A stretch of DNA of 64,000 nt from Xanthomonas dyei. GTDB taxonomy: Bacteria; Pseudomonadota; Gammaproteobacteria; Xanthomonadales; Xanthomonadaceae. The notes below the pieces were generated by a model. That model worked only from the letters and a program-made list of their open reading frames with translations, was not told where the DNA came from and made no database searches. Positions 1 through 9,489 of the stretch are shown here, piece by piece. Made by a program: the position numbers and the translations under genes. Within the stretch, counting starts at the first letter, position 1, and each line of letters opens with the position of its first letter. The stretch is taken from NCBI RefSeq assembly GCF_002939865.1, contig NZ_MDEE01000006.1, forward strand, positions 81,885 through 145,884. Direction: 5' to 3'.

Positions 1-18
1 GAGTTCGATGGGTTGCAT
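1..18 (-). CDS. 5' end of a gene running off the left edge
   Basis: Only the first six codons (MQPIEL) are inside the window. The start is supported by a strong ribosome binding site, GGAGG, eight bases upstream of the ATG on the minus strand. The gene would follow the SMP-30-like gene at 101-1006 on the same strand by about 80 bases, so the two may be co-transcribed. No product can be inferred. Confidence 0.4.
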
Positions 19-100
19 GGGGGAGTCCTCCGCGGGTGACTTGCAGGATGCCAGGATGCTGTTGCGCGGCCTGAGAACCGATGCGACGCGCGCAGCAGTT

Positions 101-1006
101 TCAACGTCCGGTTTCGCGCCCGGGGCGATCGGATCTGAACGTTTCAACTGCGCCGCGATCCTGCAAGGTCACGAACACCTGTTTGCCATCGCTGCCACCG
201 AAGGCGACGTTGCTGGCCTTGCGGCCCTTGAGTGCGATGGTGCGCAGCAATTTGCCTGCCGGCGACACCACCGCGATCTGTCCGGCATCGTAACGGGCGA
301 TATATAGATTGCCGTCGGCATCGCAGCGCATGCCGTCCATACCGAAATCGGGGAACGCGATCAGCAGGCGTTTGTTGCGCACGCTGCCATCGTCCAGGCG
401 GTCGTACACCCACACCTTGCGCGACATGCTTTCGTTGACGTACAGGCGCTTGCCGTCCGGGCTGACGTCCAGCCCATTCGGCGTGGTCATGCCCGATTCC
501 AATAGCCGCACTGCGCCGTCGCGACTGATGTGCCACAAGCGGCCGCTGTTGTCTTTCCAGTTCGGGTCGCTGGCATAGAAACTGCCATCGGGCGCCAATG
601 CCAGATCGTTGGGGCCATCGGAATCGGGCAGCGAGGCGAAGGTGCTCACCGCGCGCGTGTGCAGATTCACTTGCAGGATCTTGTGGCTGGTGTAATCGGC
701 CACGTACATCGCGCCATCGCGAAAGCGAATGCCGTTGCCGGTGCTGCCGGCAGGCAAGGTGACGAACACCTCGGCAGTTGCGCTGCCGTCTGTGTGCAAC
801 GCGATGCGTGCAATGGTGCCGTCCTTGCCCAGATTCACCGCATACAGTGCGCCGTCCGGGCCCGCGGCCGGGCCTTCGGCGTTATGCGTGAATGCGCCAT
901 CGCCAATCAGGTCGCGTGCAACAAATGGCGTGTCGTCAGCGATGGCGAGCGAACTGGACAACAAGAACACCAGTGGCAGTAAACGATGGCGGGCAGCCGT
1001 GGTCAT
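101..1006 (-). CDS. Secreted SMP-30/gluconolactonase-like beta-propeller protein
   Basis: 301 residues. The chosen ATG has an AGGA ribosome binding site and opens directly into a signal peptide (MTTAARHRLLPLVFLLSSS, cleavage probably near residue 23), so the product is periplasmic or secreted; an upstream in-frame ATG would bury the signal. The mature part contains repeated blade segments with family signatures such as AEGP near the N-terminus, NDLALAPDG and NGLDVSPDG, typical of SMP-30/gluconolactonase/LRE metal-dependent lactonases or strictosidine-synthase-like propellers. The natural substrate is unknown; a sugar lactone is an inference. It is divergent from the Tat-exported oxidoreductase at 1263, which may act on related sugars. 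Confidence 0.8.
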   Translation of the reverse strand: MTTAARHRLLPLVFLLSSSLAIADDTPFVARDLIGDGAFTHNAEGPAAGPDGALYAVNLGKDGTIARIALHTDGSATAEVFVTLPAGSTGNGIRFRDGAMYVADYTSHKILQVNLHTRAVSTFASLPDSDGPNDLALAPDGSFYASDPNWKDNSGRLWHISRDGAVRLLESGMTTPNGLDVSPDGKRLYVNESMSRKVWVYDRLDDGSVRNKRLLIAFPDFGMDGMRCDADGNLYIARYDAGQIAVVSPAGKLLRTIALKGRKASNVAFGGSDGKQVFVTLQDRGAVETFRSDRPGRETGR

Positions 1007-1262
1007 GCGGAATCCTCCATAGACGATCGTCGGCAGTGTGCCAGACCGTGCAGCGCGACCATGGCGATGATCACGTGCGATCAAGTAAGGTGCGCGGGCA
1101 GTAGTGGATCGGAGCAGCCGATACATCAAGGCGTGTCGTCGAGCCGATGTGGCTGATGCGTGCCATGTCGTGCACGCGTCGCAATGTCCGATGCGCTGAC
1201 GCTGCCTGCATGAGGCCGCTGGTCAAACGCTGGTCGCTATTCTCTCTACGAAGGAGGTTTGC

Positions 1263-2372
1263 ATGTCCGTGGAATCCTTGACGCGTCGCCGCCTGCTTGC
1301 CGCCTTTGGCAGCGCCGGCATCCTGCTTGGCGCACCTGCATGGGCGTTGCCGAAAAAGAAGCCTGGAAAACCGCTCAATGTGGCACTGGCCGGGCTGGGA
1401 AGTTATGCCAGCGAGCAACTCGCGCCGGGCCTGGCTTTGACCAAACACTGCAAGCTGGCAGGCATCGTGACCGGCACGCCGTCGAAGATTGCGCAGTGGC
1501 AATCCAAGTACGGCATTGCCGATCGCAACGTCTACAACTACGACAACTTCGACCGTATCGCCGACAACGACGACATCGATGTGGTCTATATCGTCACGCC
1601 GACTCACATGCATGCACCGCTGGCATTGCGTGCGGCGGCGGCCGGCAAGCACGTGTGGTGCGAAAAGCCGATGGCGATGCATGCGGGCGAATGCGAAGCG
1701 ATGATTGCGGCCTGCAAACGCAACAAGGTGGCGTTGACGATCGGCTACCGCATGCAGCACGAACCCAATACGCGGCGCCTGATTGCGATGGCCGGCGAGA
1801 AGCCGTTCGGCGCGATGCAACGCGTGCGTGCCGAGGCCGGTTACAACGGCTATCGCGATACGACCAAGGCCGATCGCCCGTGGCGGCTACGCTCGGAATT
1901 CGGTGGCGGTGCGATGTACGACATGGGCGTTTATCCGCTCAATGCCGCGCGTTACACCGTGGGTGCCGAGCCGCTGGCAGTCACCGCCAAGCGCTGGACC
2001 GACCGTCCCGAGTTGTTCGACGAGGTCGACGAGCATATGGATTTCACGCTGGAATTTCCCAATGCCGTGCGGGCGGCGTGCAAGACCAGCTTCGGTGCCA
2101 ACATGAATGTGCTGCGCGCCGACTGCGAGCGCGGCTGGTACGAGCTGTCGCCGTTTCAGAGCTATCAAGGCGTCACCGGCAAGGCCAGCGACGGCCGCGT
2201 CTTCGATGCCAAAGTGCCGCATCAGCAGGCCTTGCAGATGGACGAAGACGCATTGGCGATCATGCATGGCACACCGTTGCGCGCCCCGGGCGAAGAAGGC
2301 TTGCGGGATATCCGCATCGTCGATGCGATCTACCGCTCCGCGCGCGAAGGCAGCAAGCGCATCGTGCTGTAA
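1263..2372 (+). CDS. Tat-exported Gfo/Idh/MocA family oxidoreductase
   Basis: 369 residues. The start has an ideal GGAGG site six bases upstream. Residues 1-28 are a twin-arginine signal (TRRRLLAAF, then a hydrophobic stretch ending APAWA), implying export of a folded, cofactor-loaded enzyme. A Rossmann motif (GLGSYA, residues 44-49) and the family EKP motif (134-136, lysine of the active site) follow, with the usual C-terminal alpha/beta domain. Secreted members such as glucose-fructose oxidoreductase keep NADP tightly bound and act on sugars in the periplasm; the exact substrate here is unknown. A hairpin at 2381-2408 immediately follows the stop. Confidence 0.88.
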   Translation: MSVESLTRRRLLAAFGSAGILLGAPAWALPKKKPGKPLNVALAGLGSYASEQLAPGLALTKHCKLAGIVTGTPSKIAQWQSKYGIADRNVYNYDNFDRIADNDDIDVVYIVTPTHMHAPLALRAAAAGKHVWCEKPMAMHAGECEAMIAACKRNKVALTIGYRMQHEPNTRRLIAMAGEKPFGAMQRVRAEAGYNGYRDTTKADRPWRLRSEFGGGAMYDMGVYPLNAARYTVGAEPLAVTAKRWTDRPELFDEVDEHMDFTLEFPNAVRAACKTSFGANMNVLRADCERGWYELSPFQSYQGVTGKASDGRVFDAKVPHQQALQMDEDALAIMHGTPLRAPGEEGLRDIRIVDAIYRSAREGSKRIVL

Positions 2373-2380
2373 GTCGGCAG

Positions 2381-2408
2381 GTTTCGGCGGTCGCTGGGCC
2401 GCCGAAAC
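2381..2408 (+). terminator. Hairpin downstream of the oxidoreductase gene
   Basis: Perfect 10-bp inverted repeat GTTTCGGCGG / CCGCCGAAAC with an 8-base loop, starting 8 bases after the stop codon. There is no strong T-tract, so termination may be Rho-assisted or the hairpin may only stabilise the transcript. Confidence 0.55.
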
Positions 2409-2510
2409 AGTGAAGCAGCAAGTCGTGGCAATGGGCGACCGGAGCATGGGGGCGGACGCTTTCAGCAGCTTTCAAGATCCACCACCAGCCACCGCTGTTC
2501 CACTTCCATT

Positions 2511-2749
2511 CCAGCGCCTGTGCACGTCAGGCACAGCGCTCAGCGCGCAATGACTGGCGCAAGTCACGGTGAGCATGTGCCGGCAACGCGCCGATCAAGC
2601 GCTTCTACGAATCCCGATTCTTGAACTCCCGCATCCCCGCATCTGCTCCAGCGTCTGCATGCGCATCACAAACACCGTGCTCACCGCGCAATGACTGCCG
2701 GAATCTACGGCCAACACATGCAAACAACACGCCGACCAACCGCTTCTAC
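2511..2749. repeat. Imperfect ~100-bp direct repeat, two copies
   Basis: Copies at about 2511-2608 and 2648-2749 share blocks in the same order: CCAGCG-CTG, CGCGCAATGACTG, a CACATG/GCATGTG-like block, CGCCGA-CAA and CGCTTCTAC. They fill most of the gap between the Gfo/Idh gene and rlmM; the first copy runs into ATCCCGATTC, a fragment of the TTCCCGA-type repeat. No open frame with coding character was found in this gap. Confidence 0.55.
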
Positions 2750-2771
2750 CGCTCCCCAATCCCAGCTCAGC

Positions 2772-3815
2772 TCAGTCGCGCATCGCCAGCACGGTGATCT
2801 CCTCCCGATCGTGATACAGCTGCTTGGCACGCACGGTCAGCGATTTTTCGGCCTGCTGTTCGAATAAATCCAGGCACAGGCGCGTCTCGTCCCAGCGCTT
2901 TTTCATCGGCAGCTTGAGGTTGAAGATGGTGTGGCGGCACCAGCCTTCGCGCACCCAGATGGCCATGCGTTCGGCCACGCGGCGCGGTTGCTCGACCATG
3001 TCGCAGACCATCCAGTCGAGCGGTTGCGCCGGCTTCCAGTGAAAGCCGTCGGCGCGCAGATGTTCGACCAGCCCGGTTTCCAGCACATGCTCGCGTAGCG
3101 GGCCGTTGTCGACACTGGTGACATGCACGTGCTGGCGGGTGAGTACCCAGGTCCAGCCGCCGGGCGCGGCGCCCAGATCGGCCGCGCGCATGCCGGGTTT
3201 GACCAGACGCTCGCGTTCCTCGGGCGTGAGCAGGGTGAGCAGCGCTTCGTCGAGCTTCAGTGCCGAGCGCGATGGCGCTTCCGGCAGCAATTTCAGCCGC
3301 GGAATGCCCAGTGGCCACGGCGCACTGTCGTCGGCATCGGCCACCGCCAGCAGTGCGTGGTCGCCATCGAGAAAACACACATGCAAGCGCGGCAGTCGCG
3401 GTTGCGGCTTGTCGGTGAGCAGGCCGGCCTTGCGCAGTGCCGGGCGCAACGCATTGCCGAAGCTGCGCGCCAGGCCCGCCAGCGGTTTGCCGGCGTCCGA
3501 ATCCGGGTGCTCAACCCACAAATCGCCAAAGCGCGCTTGCCCTTCCAGCGCGGCCAGGATTGGAGTGATGCGGTCTTTGGGGTCGATGCCCTTGAGCTCG
3601 GCCAGTACCACCAGTTTCTGTCGCGCGAAGATCAGCTCGCGCCAGGGCAGCTTTGCCGCCAGTTGCGCGGCCTCATCGCAGACGAACAGCACATAGCCAT
3701 CGTTGCGCTGCGTACGCGCATAGCCGGCGATGCCGACGAACGCGGCGCGCGCGCTCAGTTCGGCCGCCAGTTCCGGCTCGAAGCCTTGGCGGCAATAACA
3801 CAGCAGACCGCTCAT
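2772..3815 (-). CDS. rlmM: 23S rRNA (cytidine-2'-O)-methyltransferase RlmM
   Basis: 347 residues, the usual length for RlmM (YgdE), which 2'-O-methylates C2498 of 23S rRNA. The N-terminal half is a THUMP-like RNA-binding region beginning MSGLLCYCRQGFE, typical of the family. The C-terminal Rossmann methyltransferase carries the SAM motif DLGAAPGGW (213-221) and the acidic and basic residues of the K-D-K-E tetrad of RrmJ-type enzymes (MVCDMVE, NLKLPMKKRW). It begins 21 bases after the deaminase gene on the same strand, so the two probably form an operon. Confidence 0.93.
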   Translation of the reverse strand: MSGLLCYCRQGFEPELAAELSARAAFVGIAGYARTQRNDGYVLFVCDEAAQLAAKLPWRELIFARQKLVVLAELKGIDPKDRITPILAALEGQARFGDLWVEHPDSDAGKPLAGLARSFGNALRPALRKAGLLTDKPQPRLPRLHVCFLDGDHALLAVADADDSAPWPLGIPRLKLLPEAPSRSALKLDEALLTLLTPEERERLVKPGMRAADLGAAPGGWTWVLTRQHVHVTSVDNGPLREHVLETGLVEHLRADGFHWKPAQPLDWMVCDMVEQPRRVAERMAIWVREGWCRHTIFNLKLPMKKRWDETRLCLDLFEQQAEKSLTVRAKQLYHDREEITVLAMRD

Positions 3816-3836
3816 CGCAGCGCTCGCAAGGACAGG

Positions 3837-4397
3837 TCAATAATGATCACCGCCGCCCTCGCCGTAACCACGCAGCACCGCGCAGGCCTGTTCGCGTTGC
3901 ACATCGCGGACCACCTCGATGCCACGGCGGGTGAGCTCGCCCACCCAGTCAGCAGGCAGCGGGCCTTCATCGAATTGAGTCAGTGCCATCACGTCTTCGG
4001 CGCGTGCGCCGATCAACAGCCGGTCGATACCGGCCCACACCGTGGCGCCATAGCACTGGCAGCATGGCTGCGCAGAGGTGGCCAGCGTCACCGGCGACAG
4101 CACATCGTTCAAGCGTGGCGTCTGCAGGCGCTGTTGCGCGAGCATGTAGGCCATGTTCTCTGCATGCGCCAGCGAGGTATTTTGCGGCACCACGCGGTTG
4201 ACCGCAGCCGCGATGATGTGATGATCCGGGCCGAACACGACAGCGCCAAACGGGCCGCCGCTGCGCGCTTCCACGTTCATCCGCGACAGCGCGATGGCCA
4301 GCGCCACCTTGTCGTCGTCGCCGGGATAGGCGCGGCTGGCGTCTACAAACTCATGAATCCAGGCGGGCAGGGTGAGGTGGACTTGCGCGTAGAGCAT
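3837..4397 (-). CDS. Nucleoside/nucleobase deaminase of the CMP/dCMP-zinc family
   Basis: 186 residues. Zinc-deaminase signatures are present: HAE (78-80) with the catalytic glutamate, and PCCQC (111-115), which supplies the two cysteine ligands. The size and the motif context (GGPFGAVV at 47-54) resemble guanine deaminase and other GuaD-like nucleoside deaminases rather than TadA, but the substrate cannot be fixed from sequence. It lies just upstream of rlmM on the same strand. Confidence 0.85.
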   Translation of the reverse strand: MLYAQVHLTLPAWIHEFVDASRAYPGDDDKVALAIALSRMNVEARSGGPFGAVVFGPDHHIIAAAVNRVVPQNTSLAHAENMAYMLAQQRLQTPRLNDVLSPVTLATSAQPCCQCYGATVWAGIDRLLIGARAEDVMALTQFDEGPLPADWVGELTRRGIEVVRDVQREQACAVLRGYGEGGGDHY

Positions 4398-4421
4398 CAG
4401 TGGGCCGGTTGCTGAGACGAA

Positions 4422-4790
4422 TCAAGGTCTCAGTGTATCGGTCGTTGCCCGCGTTGCGGCACATTGGCCGGAAACGCACTGGCAGGCGTCGATCGGGCGG
4501 AAGCCGCAGACGCCCATCATGCCGCTGGCCCGGCATTGCGCCGCGACGGCCTTGGGATTGGTAGGGCTGTTGACGTTGACGCAGGCCGGCGACGCGCCGC
4601 AACAGCTGCCCACGTTCTTGACCGTGCAGTCGGCATCGGTGCGGCAGGTGGTATCCACCTGAGCGAGCTTGATCGGCGAGGCCGCCGGACGGGTTGCCGC
4701 TTCGGTGGGCGGTGCAATGACACAGCCCATCAGAACCACGGGCGCGATCAGGAACAGAGTGCTCAGACACCAGGACAAGGCACGGGACAT
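4422..4790 (-). CDS. Small cysteine-rich lipoprotein
   Basis: 122 residues. The internal ATG was chosen because it has a GGAG site at correct spacing and places the hydrophobic signal and the lipobox (LMGC) at the N-terminus; longer starts add a charged tail in front. The mature part has about nine cysteines, including CRTDADC, SCC and CQCVSGQC segments, suggesting several disulfides in the periplasm. No enzymatic motif was recognised. The next upstream gene is another small lipoprotein. Confidence 0.72.
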   Translation of the reverse strand: MSRALSWCLSTLFLIAPVVLMGCVIAPPTEAATRPAASPIKLAQVDTTCRTDADCTVKNVGSCCGASPACVNVNSPTNPKAVAAQCRASGMMGVCGFRPIDACQCVSGQCAATRATTDTLRP

Positions 4791-5055
4791 GTGGCTGCTC
4801 CGATCACGGTAAGTAAGTTTCATGGTAAGTCCTGGCCGCCGCAACTGTGGTCCGCATGCCACCTGACGCATCGCAGAGTGCCCGGCCGGGTGACGCACTG
4901 CGCCATTTGCCGGTCACAACGCGCGCAAGAGCGAGCCGGCCGTAGAAGGGCGCACCGATATGCAGTGCTGAAACGCGCATTGCTCATCGCAATGGCGGGC
5001 GCTGTCGCAGGCAATCGCCATCCGCTGGTCGGAGCTGCCGATTTTTGCGACGTCA

Positions 5056-5295
5056 TCATCGATGACGGCGCAGCGCAGAGCTGCAGCGGGTGGCAAGCGC
5101 CAGCTGCTGCATGCTTTCGTCGCGGTCAGCGTTGGGCAGCTCGGCGTCCGGCGGGTTGGGGACGAACATGCACAGCACGTCGGCCGGAGTGACCGCTTGT
5201 ACGTCTTGCTGCGGCTTCGAGCAGCCCGCCAAGCCGATCGAAAGCGAAAAGACGGCTCCGTAGAGTGCTCGCTGGCCTGATTGTGGGAGGCACAT
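5056..5295 (-). CDS. Small lipoprotein, reading frame probably broken near the C-terminus
   Basis: 79 residues with a signal and lipobox (SIGLAGC, cysteine at about 25). The frame ends abruptly in SALRRHR. The adjacent frame stays open to position 4914 and encodes a plausible continuation (RCAVIDDDVAKIG ... ARHCDEQCAFQHC), so the intact protein may have been about 125 residues, with a single-base change near 5070-5100 breaking it. The alternatives are a true short lipoprotein or a sequencing error. Function unknown. Confidence 0.45.
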   Translation of the reverse strand: MCLPQSGQRALYGAVFSLSIGLAGCSKPQQDVQAVTPADVLCMFVPNPPDAELPNADRDESMQQLALATRCSSALRRHR

Positions 5296-5355
5296 GGCGG
5301 TGTTCCATTGGAGACAGCGTGCAATCTAGGCCGATGCGCGCGCAGGTCGGTTGCG

Positions 5356-6285
5356 TCAATTCGCTTCCGCATGCAGCGCTGCGCACCACAGCACGCCGAC
5401 CAGCAAACAGGCGATCGCGGCCAGCTCCAGTGGCGTAGGCAGCCGCATTTCCCAGGCAAAGCCGTACAGCAGCGCAAACACGGTTTCGAACACGATCATC
5501 TGCCCGACCAGGGTCAGCGGCAGCACGCGGCTGGCGCGGTTCCACAAAGCATTGCCGATCACCGACGCCAGGATGCCCAGCAGTAGCGAAACGCCCCAGA
5601 AACTGGCCCAGTCGATCGCTGCATGCGCTGCGCTGCCGATCAGCGCCGCCGGCGCCAGCAATGCGGCCAGCGCCCCGGTGACCACGCCGGTCAGCAGCGA
5701 CCAGTCGCCACCGGACAGGTCGGGACGGCGGCGCAACCAGCGCGCATTGGCGATCGAATATGCCGACCACGAGACCAGTGCACCGATTGCGCAAAGCAAG
5801 CCGGCGATGCGGGTGAGCCTGTCGCTTGCCTGCTGTCCGGAGTCGTCCTGCACGGTGTCCAGCGCGACCAGCGCCACGCCGATGACGCAGAGCACGCACG
5901 GCGCGGCAAGCTGCCGCAATTGCACCGCGCCGGCCGCGCGCGTGCCGATGATGGTGACCACCACCGGCAGCAACCCGATGATCAGCGCCGTGGCCGCGCT
6001 ACCGGCCCACTGCACGGCGCTGCCTAGCAATATGTAATAAATCAGATTGCCCATCAGGCTCAGACGGACCAGCGCCCACCACTCGGCACGGCCCAGCCGG
6101 GCGGCGGTTTGTCGTGCACGCGGTGCCAGCACCAGCGCGGCCACCGCGCCATACGACAGGTAGCGCGCTACCGCCAATTGCAGCGGCGTGAACGCCGACA
6201 ACAACTGCGGTGCCAGAAACACCAGTCCCCACAACGCGCCCGCACCGATGCCGCAGGCCACGCCCATCATCAGGCGCTCACGCAT
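5356..6285 (-). CDS. EamA/DMT-superfamily transporter
   Basis: 309 residues, about ten hydrophobic segments in two homologous halves, as in EamA-domain drug/metabolite transporters of the inner membrane. The start has an AAGGAGA site. Glycine- and proline-rich helix signatures such as GALWGLVFLAP near the N-terminus and SVIGNALWNRA in the second half fit the family. The substrate is unknown. A short perfect hairpin (GCACTGC / GCAGTGC, 6307-6325) lies just upstream of the ribosome binding site. Confidence 0.85.
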   Translation of the reverse strand: MRERLMMGVACGIGAGALWGLVFLAPQLLSAFTPLQLAVARYLSYGAVAALVLAPRARQTAARLGRAEWWALVRLSLMGNLIYYILLGSAVQWAGSAATALIIGLLPVVVTIIGTRAAGAVQLRQLAAPCVLCVIGVALVALDTVQDDSGQQASDRLTRIAGLLCAIGALVSWSAYSIANARWLRRRPDLSGGDWSLLTGVVTGALAALLAPAALIGSAAHAAIDWASFWGVSLLLGILASVIGNALWNRASRVLPLTLVGQMIVFETVFALLYGFAWEMRLPTPLELAAIACLLVGVLWCAALHAEAN

Positions 6286-6605
6286 CGTGCGTCTCCTTCA
6301 TGCCATGCACTGCAGCGTGCAGTGCGGCGCAGCGTTGATCAAGCTCGCCGATCACGCATGCTCGCTGCCGTGAGGTGGTTGTCTGTGGCGATAAAGGGGT
6401 CAACAGTCGTGTGCCCGTAAGCCGCGTACCCAATGCGATCTGGCATTGCTCTCAGCGATCATTCGATTGCCGACGTCGTGCCGGATGATTGGCCGCCGCG
6501 TCCACGGGTGGGCGTTGTGGCCCACGGCACCGCAGCGATCAGCCGCCGGATGGCCGAAAGCGGGTTGTTCGAACAAAGTGGGCGAACGATTCCATGCCCA
6601 CATCC

Positions 6606-6748
6606 AGAACAGCTGGCAACACTACTGTGCAGCCGCCAGACGGGCGAGGTCGGTACCCGGCGTGGCATGTGCCGCTTCTACACTCCGGTGCTGAGTGCGC
6701 CGTCCGCGCCCACCTCACGATTGCTCGCTATGTCTTGTTCGCCGCTCC
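6606..6748 (-). repeat. Dispersed ~145-bp repeat, copy C (TIR family 1)
   Basis: In minus orientation this matches the copies at 29369-29518, 44701-44833 and 52127-52269 over nearly the whole length. Shared blocks are GGCGAACAA, TAGCGAGCA, CAGCACCGGAGTGTA, ACATGCC and TGGCGGCTGCACAGTAGTG. Its end on the + strand, AGAACAGCTGGCAACA, resembles the inverted opposite end GGAGCGGCGAACAAGA, giving imperfect terminal inverted repeats. It starts 55 bases downstream of glnS. Small open frames across it look like translated repeat, not genes. The rest of the 6286-6802 gap holds nothing else recognisable. Confidence 0.7.
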
Positions 6749-6802
6749 AAACACGCAGCGACGCCTGCCTTGCAGCAAGCATCGCCGACGTGGCTGTCGC
6801 GA

Positions 6803-8542
6803 TTACTTTGCCCAGGTATCGCGCAAGGTCACGCTGCGGTTGAACACCGGCGTGGCCGCGCTGTGGTCGTGTCGGTCGGCCACGAAATACCCGGTGCGCT
6901 CGAACTGGAACGCCTGCTCCGGTGCCGCCTGCGCCGCCGACGGTTCCACATAGCCGCGCACGCTGCGCTTGGACTCGGGGTTGAGATAGTCGCGGTAGGT
7001 CTTGCCTTCGGATTCGTCGTCGGGCTTTTCCACCGAAAACAGACGGTCGTACAGGCGGATTTCCGCTTCCACCGCATGCACCGCGCTGACCCAATGGATG
7101 GTGCCCTTGACCTTGCGGTTCGCGCCTTCCATGCCCGGGCGCGATTCCGGATCCAGCCAGCCGCGCAGTTCGACGATCTGCCCGGCGTCGTTCTTGATCA
7201 CCTCATCCACGCGCGCGATGCCGGCGCCGCGCAGACGGATCTCGCCGCCCGGCACTAGCCGCTTCCAGCCCTTGGGCGGGACTTCGGCAAAATCCTCGCG
7301 CTCGATCCACAGCTCGCGCGCGAACGGCACCTCGCGTGTGCCGAAGCTCTCGTCCTTGGGATGATTGGAGAACTGCAGTGTCTCGGTATGGCCGTCGGGC
7401 AGGTTGGTCAGCACCAGCTTGAGCGGGTCGATCACCGCCATGCGGCGCGCGGCGGCGGCATCCAGATCGTCGCGCAGGCAGCCTTCCAGTACCGAGAAGT
7501 CGATCAGCGAGTTCTGCTTGCTGATGCCCACCCGGTCCACAAACAGCCGCATCGCCGCCGGCGTATAGCCGCGCCGACGCAGGCCTTGCAGCGTGTACAT
7601 ACGCGGGTCGTCCCAGCCATCCACCAACTGTTCTTCCACCAGCGCGGTGAGCTTGCGCTTGCTCATCACCGTGTAGTTGATGTTCAGGCGCGAAAACTCG
7701 ATCTGGCGTGGCTTGGCGGCTTCGCGCGGCAGGCCCTTGTCCAGCAGCGGCTGCAGCAGCGCTGGATGCCCGGCCAGGTCCACCTTGTCCACGCACCAGT
7801 CGTACAACGGGCGGTGGTCTTCGAATTCCAGCGTGCACAGCGAGTGGGTAATGCCTTCCACCGCATCGCCCAGCGAATGCGCAAAGTCGTACATCGGATA
7901 GATCGGCCAGGCGTTGCCGGTGTTCTGATGCTCCACATGCTTGATGCGGTACAGCGCCGGGTCGCGCAGGTTGATGTTGCCGCTGGCCATGTCGATCTTG
8001 GCGCGCAGCGTGCGTGCGCCATCGGGAAACTCGCCTGCGCGCATGCGCCCGAACAGGTCAAGGTTTTCTTCGACGCTGCGCTCGCGGTACGGCGAATTGC
8101 GGCCCGGCTCGGTCAAGGTGCCGCGGTATTCGCGCACCTGCTCTGCACTCAGATCGCAAACGAACGCGTGGCCGTCGCGGATCAGCTTCTGCGCGGCCAG
8201 GTAGTACACCTCGAAGTAGTCCGACGCGTGGCGCAGCTGCGCCCATTCGTAGCCCAGCCAGCGCACGTCGTCCTGGATGGCGGCCGCGAACTCGGGGTCT
8301 TCCTTGGCCGGGTTGGTATCGTCCAGGCGCAAGTTGCACAGCCCGCCGAACTCGGCTGCCAGGCCGAAGTCCAGGCAGATCGCCTTGGCGTGGCCGATGT
8401 GCAGGTAGCCATTGGGCTCGGGCGGGAAGCGGGTGCGGATGACCGTGTGCTTGCCGCTGGCCAGGTCCTCGCGAACGATCTGACGGATGAAGTCTTTCTT
8501 CTCCGCCGGGGCGGTGGCGTCGGTGGCTGGAATCTCGGACAT
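6803..8542 (-). CDS. glnS: Glutaminyl-tRNA synthetase
   Basis: 579 residues from the MSEIP start, the length typical of Xanthomonas-type GlnS. It charges tRNA-Gln with glutamine in the cytoplasm. The class I signature HIGH (48-51, in [11 protein letters not shown]) and the KMSKS-equivalent VMSKRKL (292-298) are present, followed by the two-lobed beta-barrel anticodon-binding region. The presence of GlnS and of tRNA-Gln at 59673 indicates direct charging for this codon set. Alternative starts nine and more bases upstream exist but lack a better ribosome binding site. Confidence 0.95.
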   Translation of the reverse strand: MSEIPATDATAPAEKKDFIRQIVREDLASGKHTVIRTRFPPEPNGYLHIGHAKAICLDFGLAAEFGGLCNLRLDDTNPAKEDPEFAAAIQDDVRWLGYEWAQLRHASDYFEVYYLAAQKLIRDGHAFVCDLSAEQVREYRGTLTEPGRNSPYRERSVEENLDLFGRMRAGEFPDGARTLRAKIDMASGNINLRDPALYRIKHVEHQNTGNAWPIYPMYDFAHSLGDAVEGITHSLCTLEFEDHRPLYDWCVDKVDLAGHPALLQPLLDKGLPREAAKPRQIEFSRLNINYTVMSKRKLTALVEEQLVDGWDDPRMYTLQGLRRRGYTPAAMRLFVDRVGISKQNSLIDFSVLEGCLRDDLDAAAARRMAVIDPLKLVLTNLPDGHTETLQFSNHPKDESFGTREVPFARELWIEREDFAEVPPKGWKRLVPGGEIRLRGAGIARVDEVIKNDAGQIVELRGWLDPESRPGMEGANRKVKGTIHWVSAVHAVEAEIRLYDRLFSVEKPDDESEGKTYRDYLNPESKRSVRGYVEPSAAQAAPEQAFQFERTGYFVADRHDHSAATPVFNRSVTLRDTWAK

Positions 8543-8847
8543 GCGGGGCATCGGCAATAAGTAAACCGCAAGTTTAGGCGGTGGCACCGGTTAGGGGTAG
8601 GCGGCTGGGCGTGTTGCGTGGTCGGCGGGTGTTTTCTGTCGCCGCTCGGCCCATCAGCCGGCCCTGTTGTCCCGGCCACTGGCGCCATCCGGTGGTGCGA
8701 TGGGCATTCTCCAGGGTCGCAAGGTGTGGCGGGCAGTGATGCGCTTGCGATGCTGCGTGAAAGGCGCTGGCAGCGCCCGATCGTCCACCGCTGGCGGTCG
8801 CCGGCCCCGACGCGTACGCTGCGCCGACCCTCTGCAGCGAGCTGCGC

Positions 8848-9489
8848 ATGCCTTTGCCCCGCCTGGTGATCGGCGACAAAACCCTGTCTTCCTGGTCGTT
8901 GCGGCCGTGGCTGCTATTGCGGCATTTCCAGGTGCCGTTCGAGGAAGTCTGCCTGCCGCTGGACACGCCCGAGTTCCAGTCGCGCATCGCCGGGTATTCG
9001 CCTACCCGCAAGGTGCCGGTGCTGTGGGACGACACCCTGCACGTCTGGGATTCGCTGGCGATTTGCGAATACATCAACGAACGCTGGCTCGACGGCCGCG
9101 GCTGGCCCGCGGACCTGGCGGTGCGTGCCCAGGCGCGCGCGGCTGCGGCCGAAATGCATTCGGGCTTTGCCGCCCTGCGCACGCAACTGCCGATGGATCT
9201 GGCGCGTCCGCCTGGTTCGGCGCAGTGGGATGCGGCGGCCGAGCGCGACATCACCCGTATCCAGGCGTTATGGGCCAGTCTGCGCGCCGAGCACGGCCAT
9301 GCCGGTAACTTCCTGTGCGGCGAATTCGGCATCGTCGATGCGATGTATGCCCCGGTGGCGCTGCGCTTTGCCAGCTATGGCGTACCGCTGTTCGAGGCCG
9401 CCGGCGATTACCTGGCCGCCCTGGATGCGCTGCCGGCGCTGCGCGAATGGCGCAACGGCGCAGAACGCGAACGCGCGGAGCGCGGCTGA
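8848..9489 (+). CDS. Glutathione S-transferase family protein
   Basis: 213 residues. The N-terminal thioredoxin-like domain begins LVIGDKTLSSWSLRPWLLL, where a serine in SSWS is the likely glutathione-activating residue. KVPVLWDD and the D-S motif (WDSLAICEYINERW) match the GSH-binding site of zeta/theta-like bacterial GSTs. The C-terminal half is helical. The stop overlaps the start of the DUF2007 gene (TGATG), so the two are translationally coupled. The substrate is unknown. Confidence 0.85.
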   Translation: MPLPRLVIGDKTLSSWSLRPWLLLRHFQVPFEEVCLPLDTPEFQSRIAGYSPTRKVPVLWDDTLHVWDSLAICEYINERWLDGRGWPADLAVRAQARAAAAEMHSGFAALRTQLPMDLARPPGSAQWDAAAERDITRIQALWASLRAEHGHAGNFLCGEFGIVDAMYAPVALRFASYGVPLFEAAGDYLAALDALPALREWRNGAERERAERG

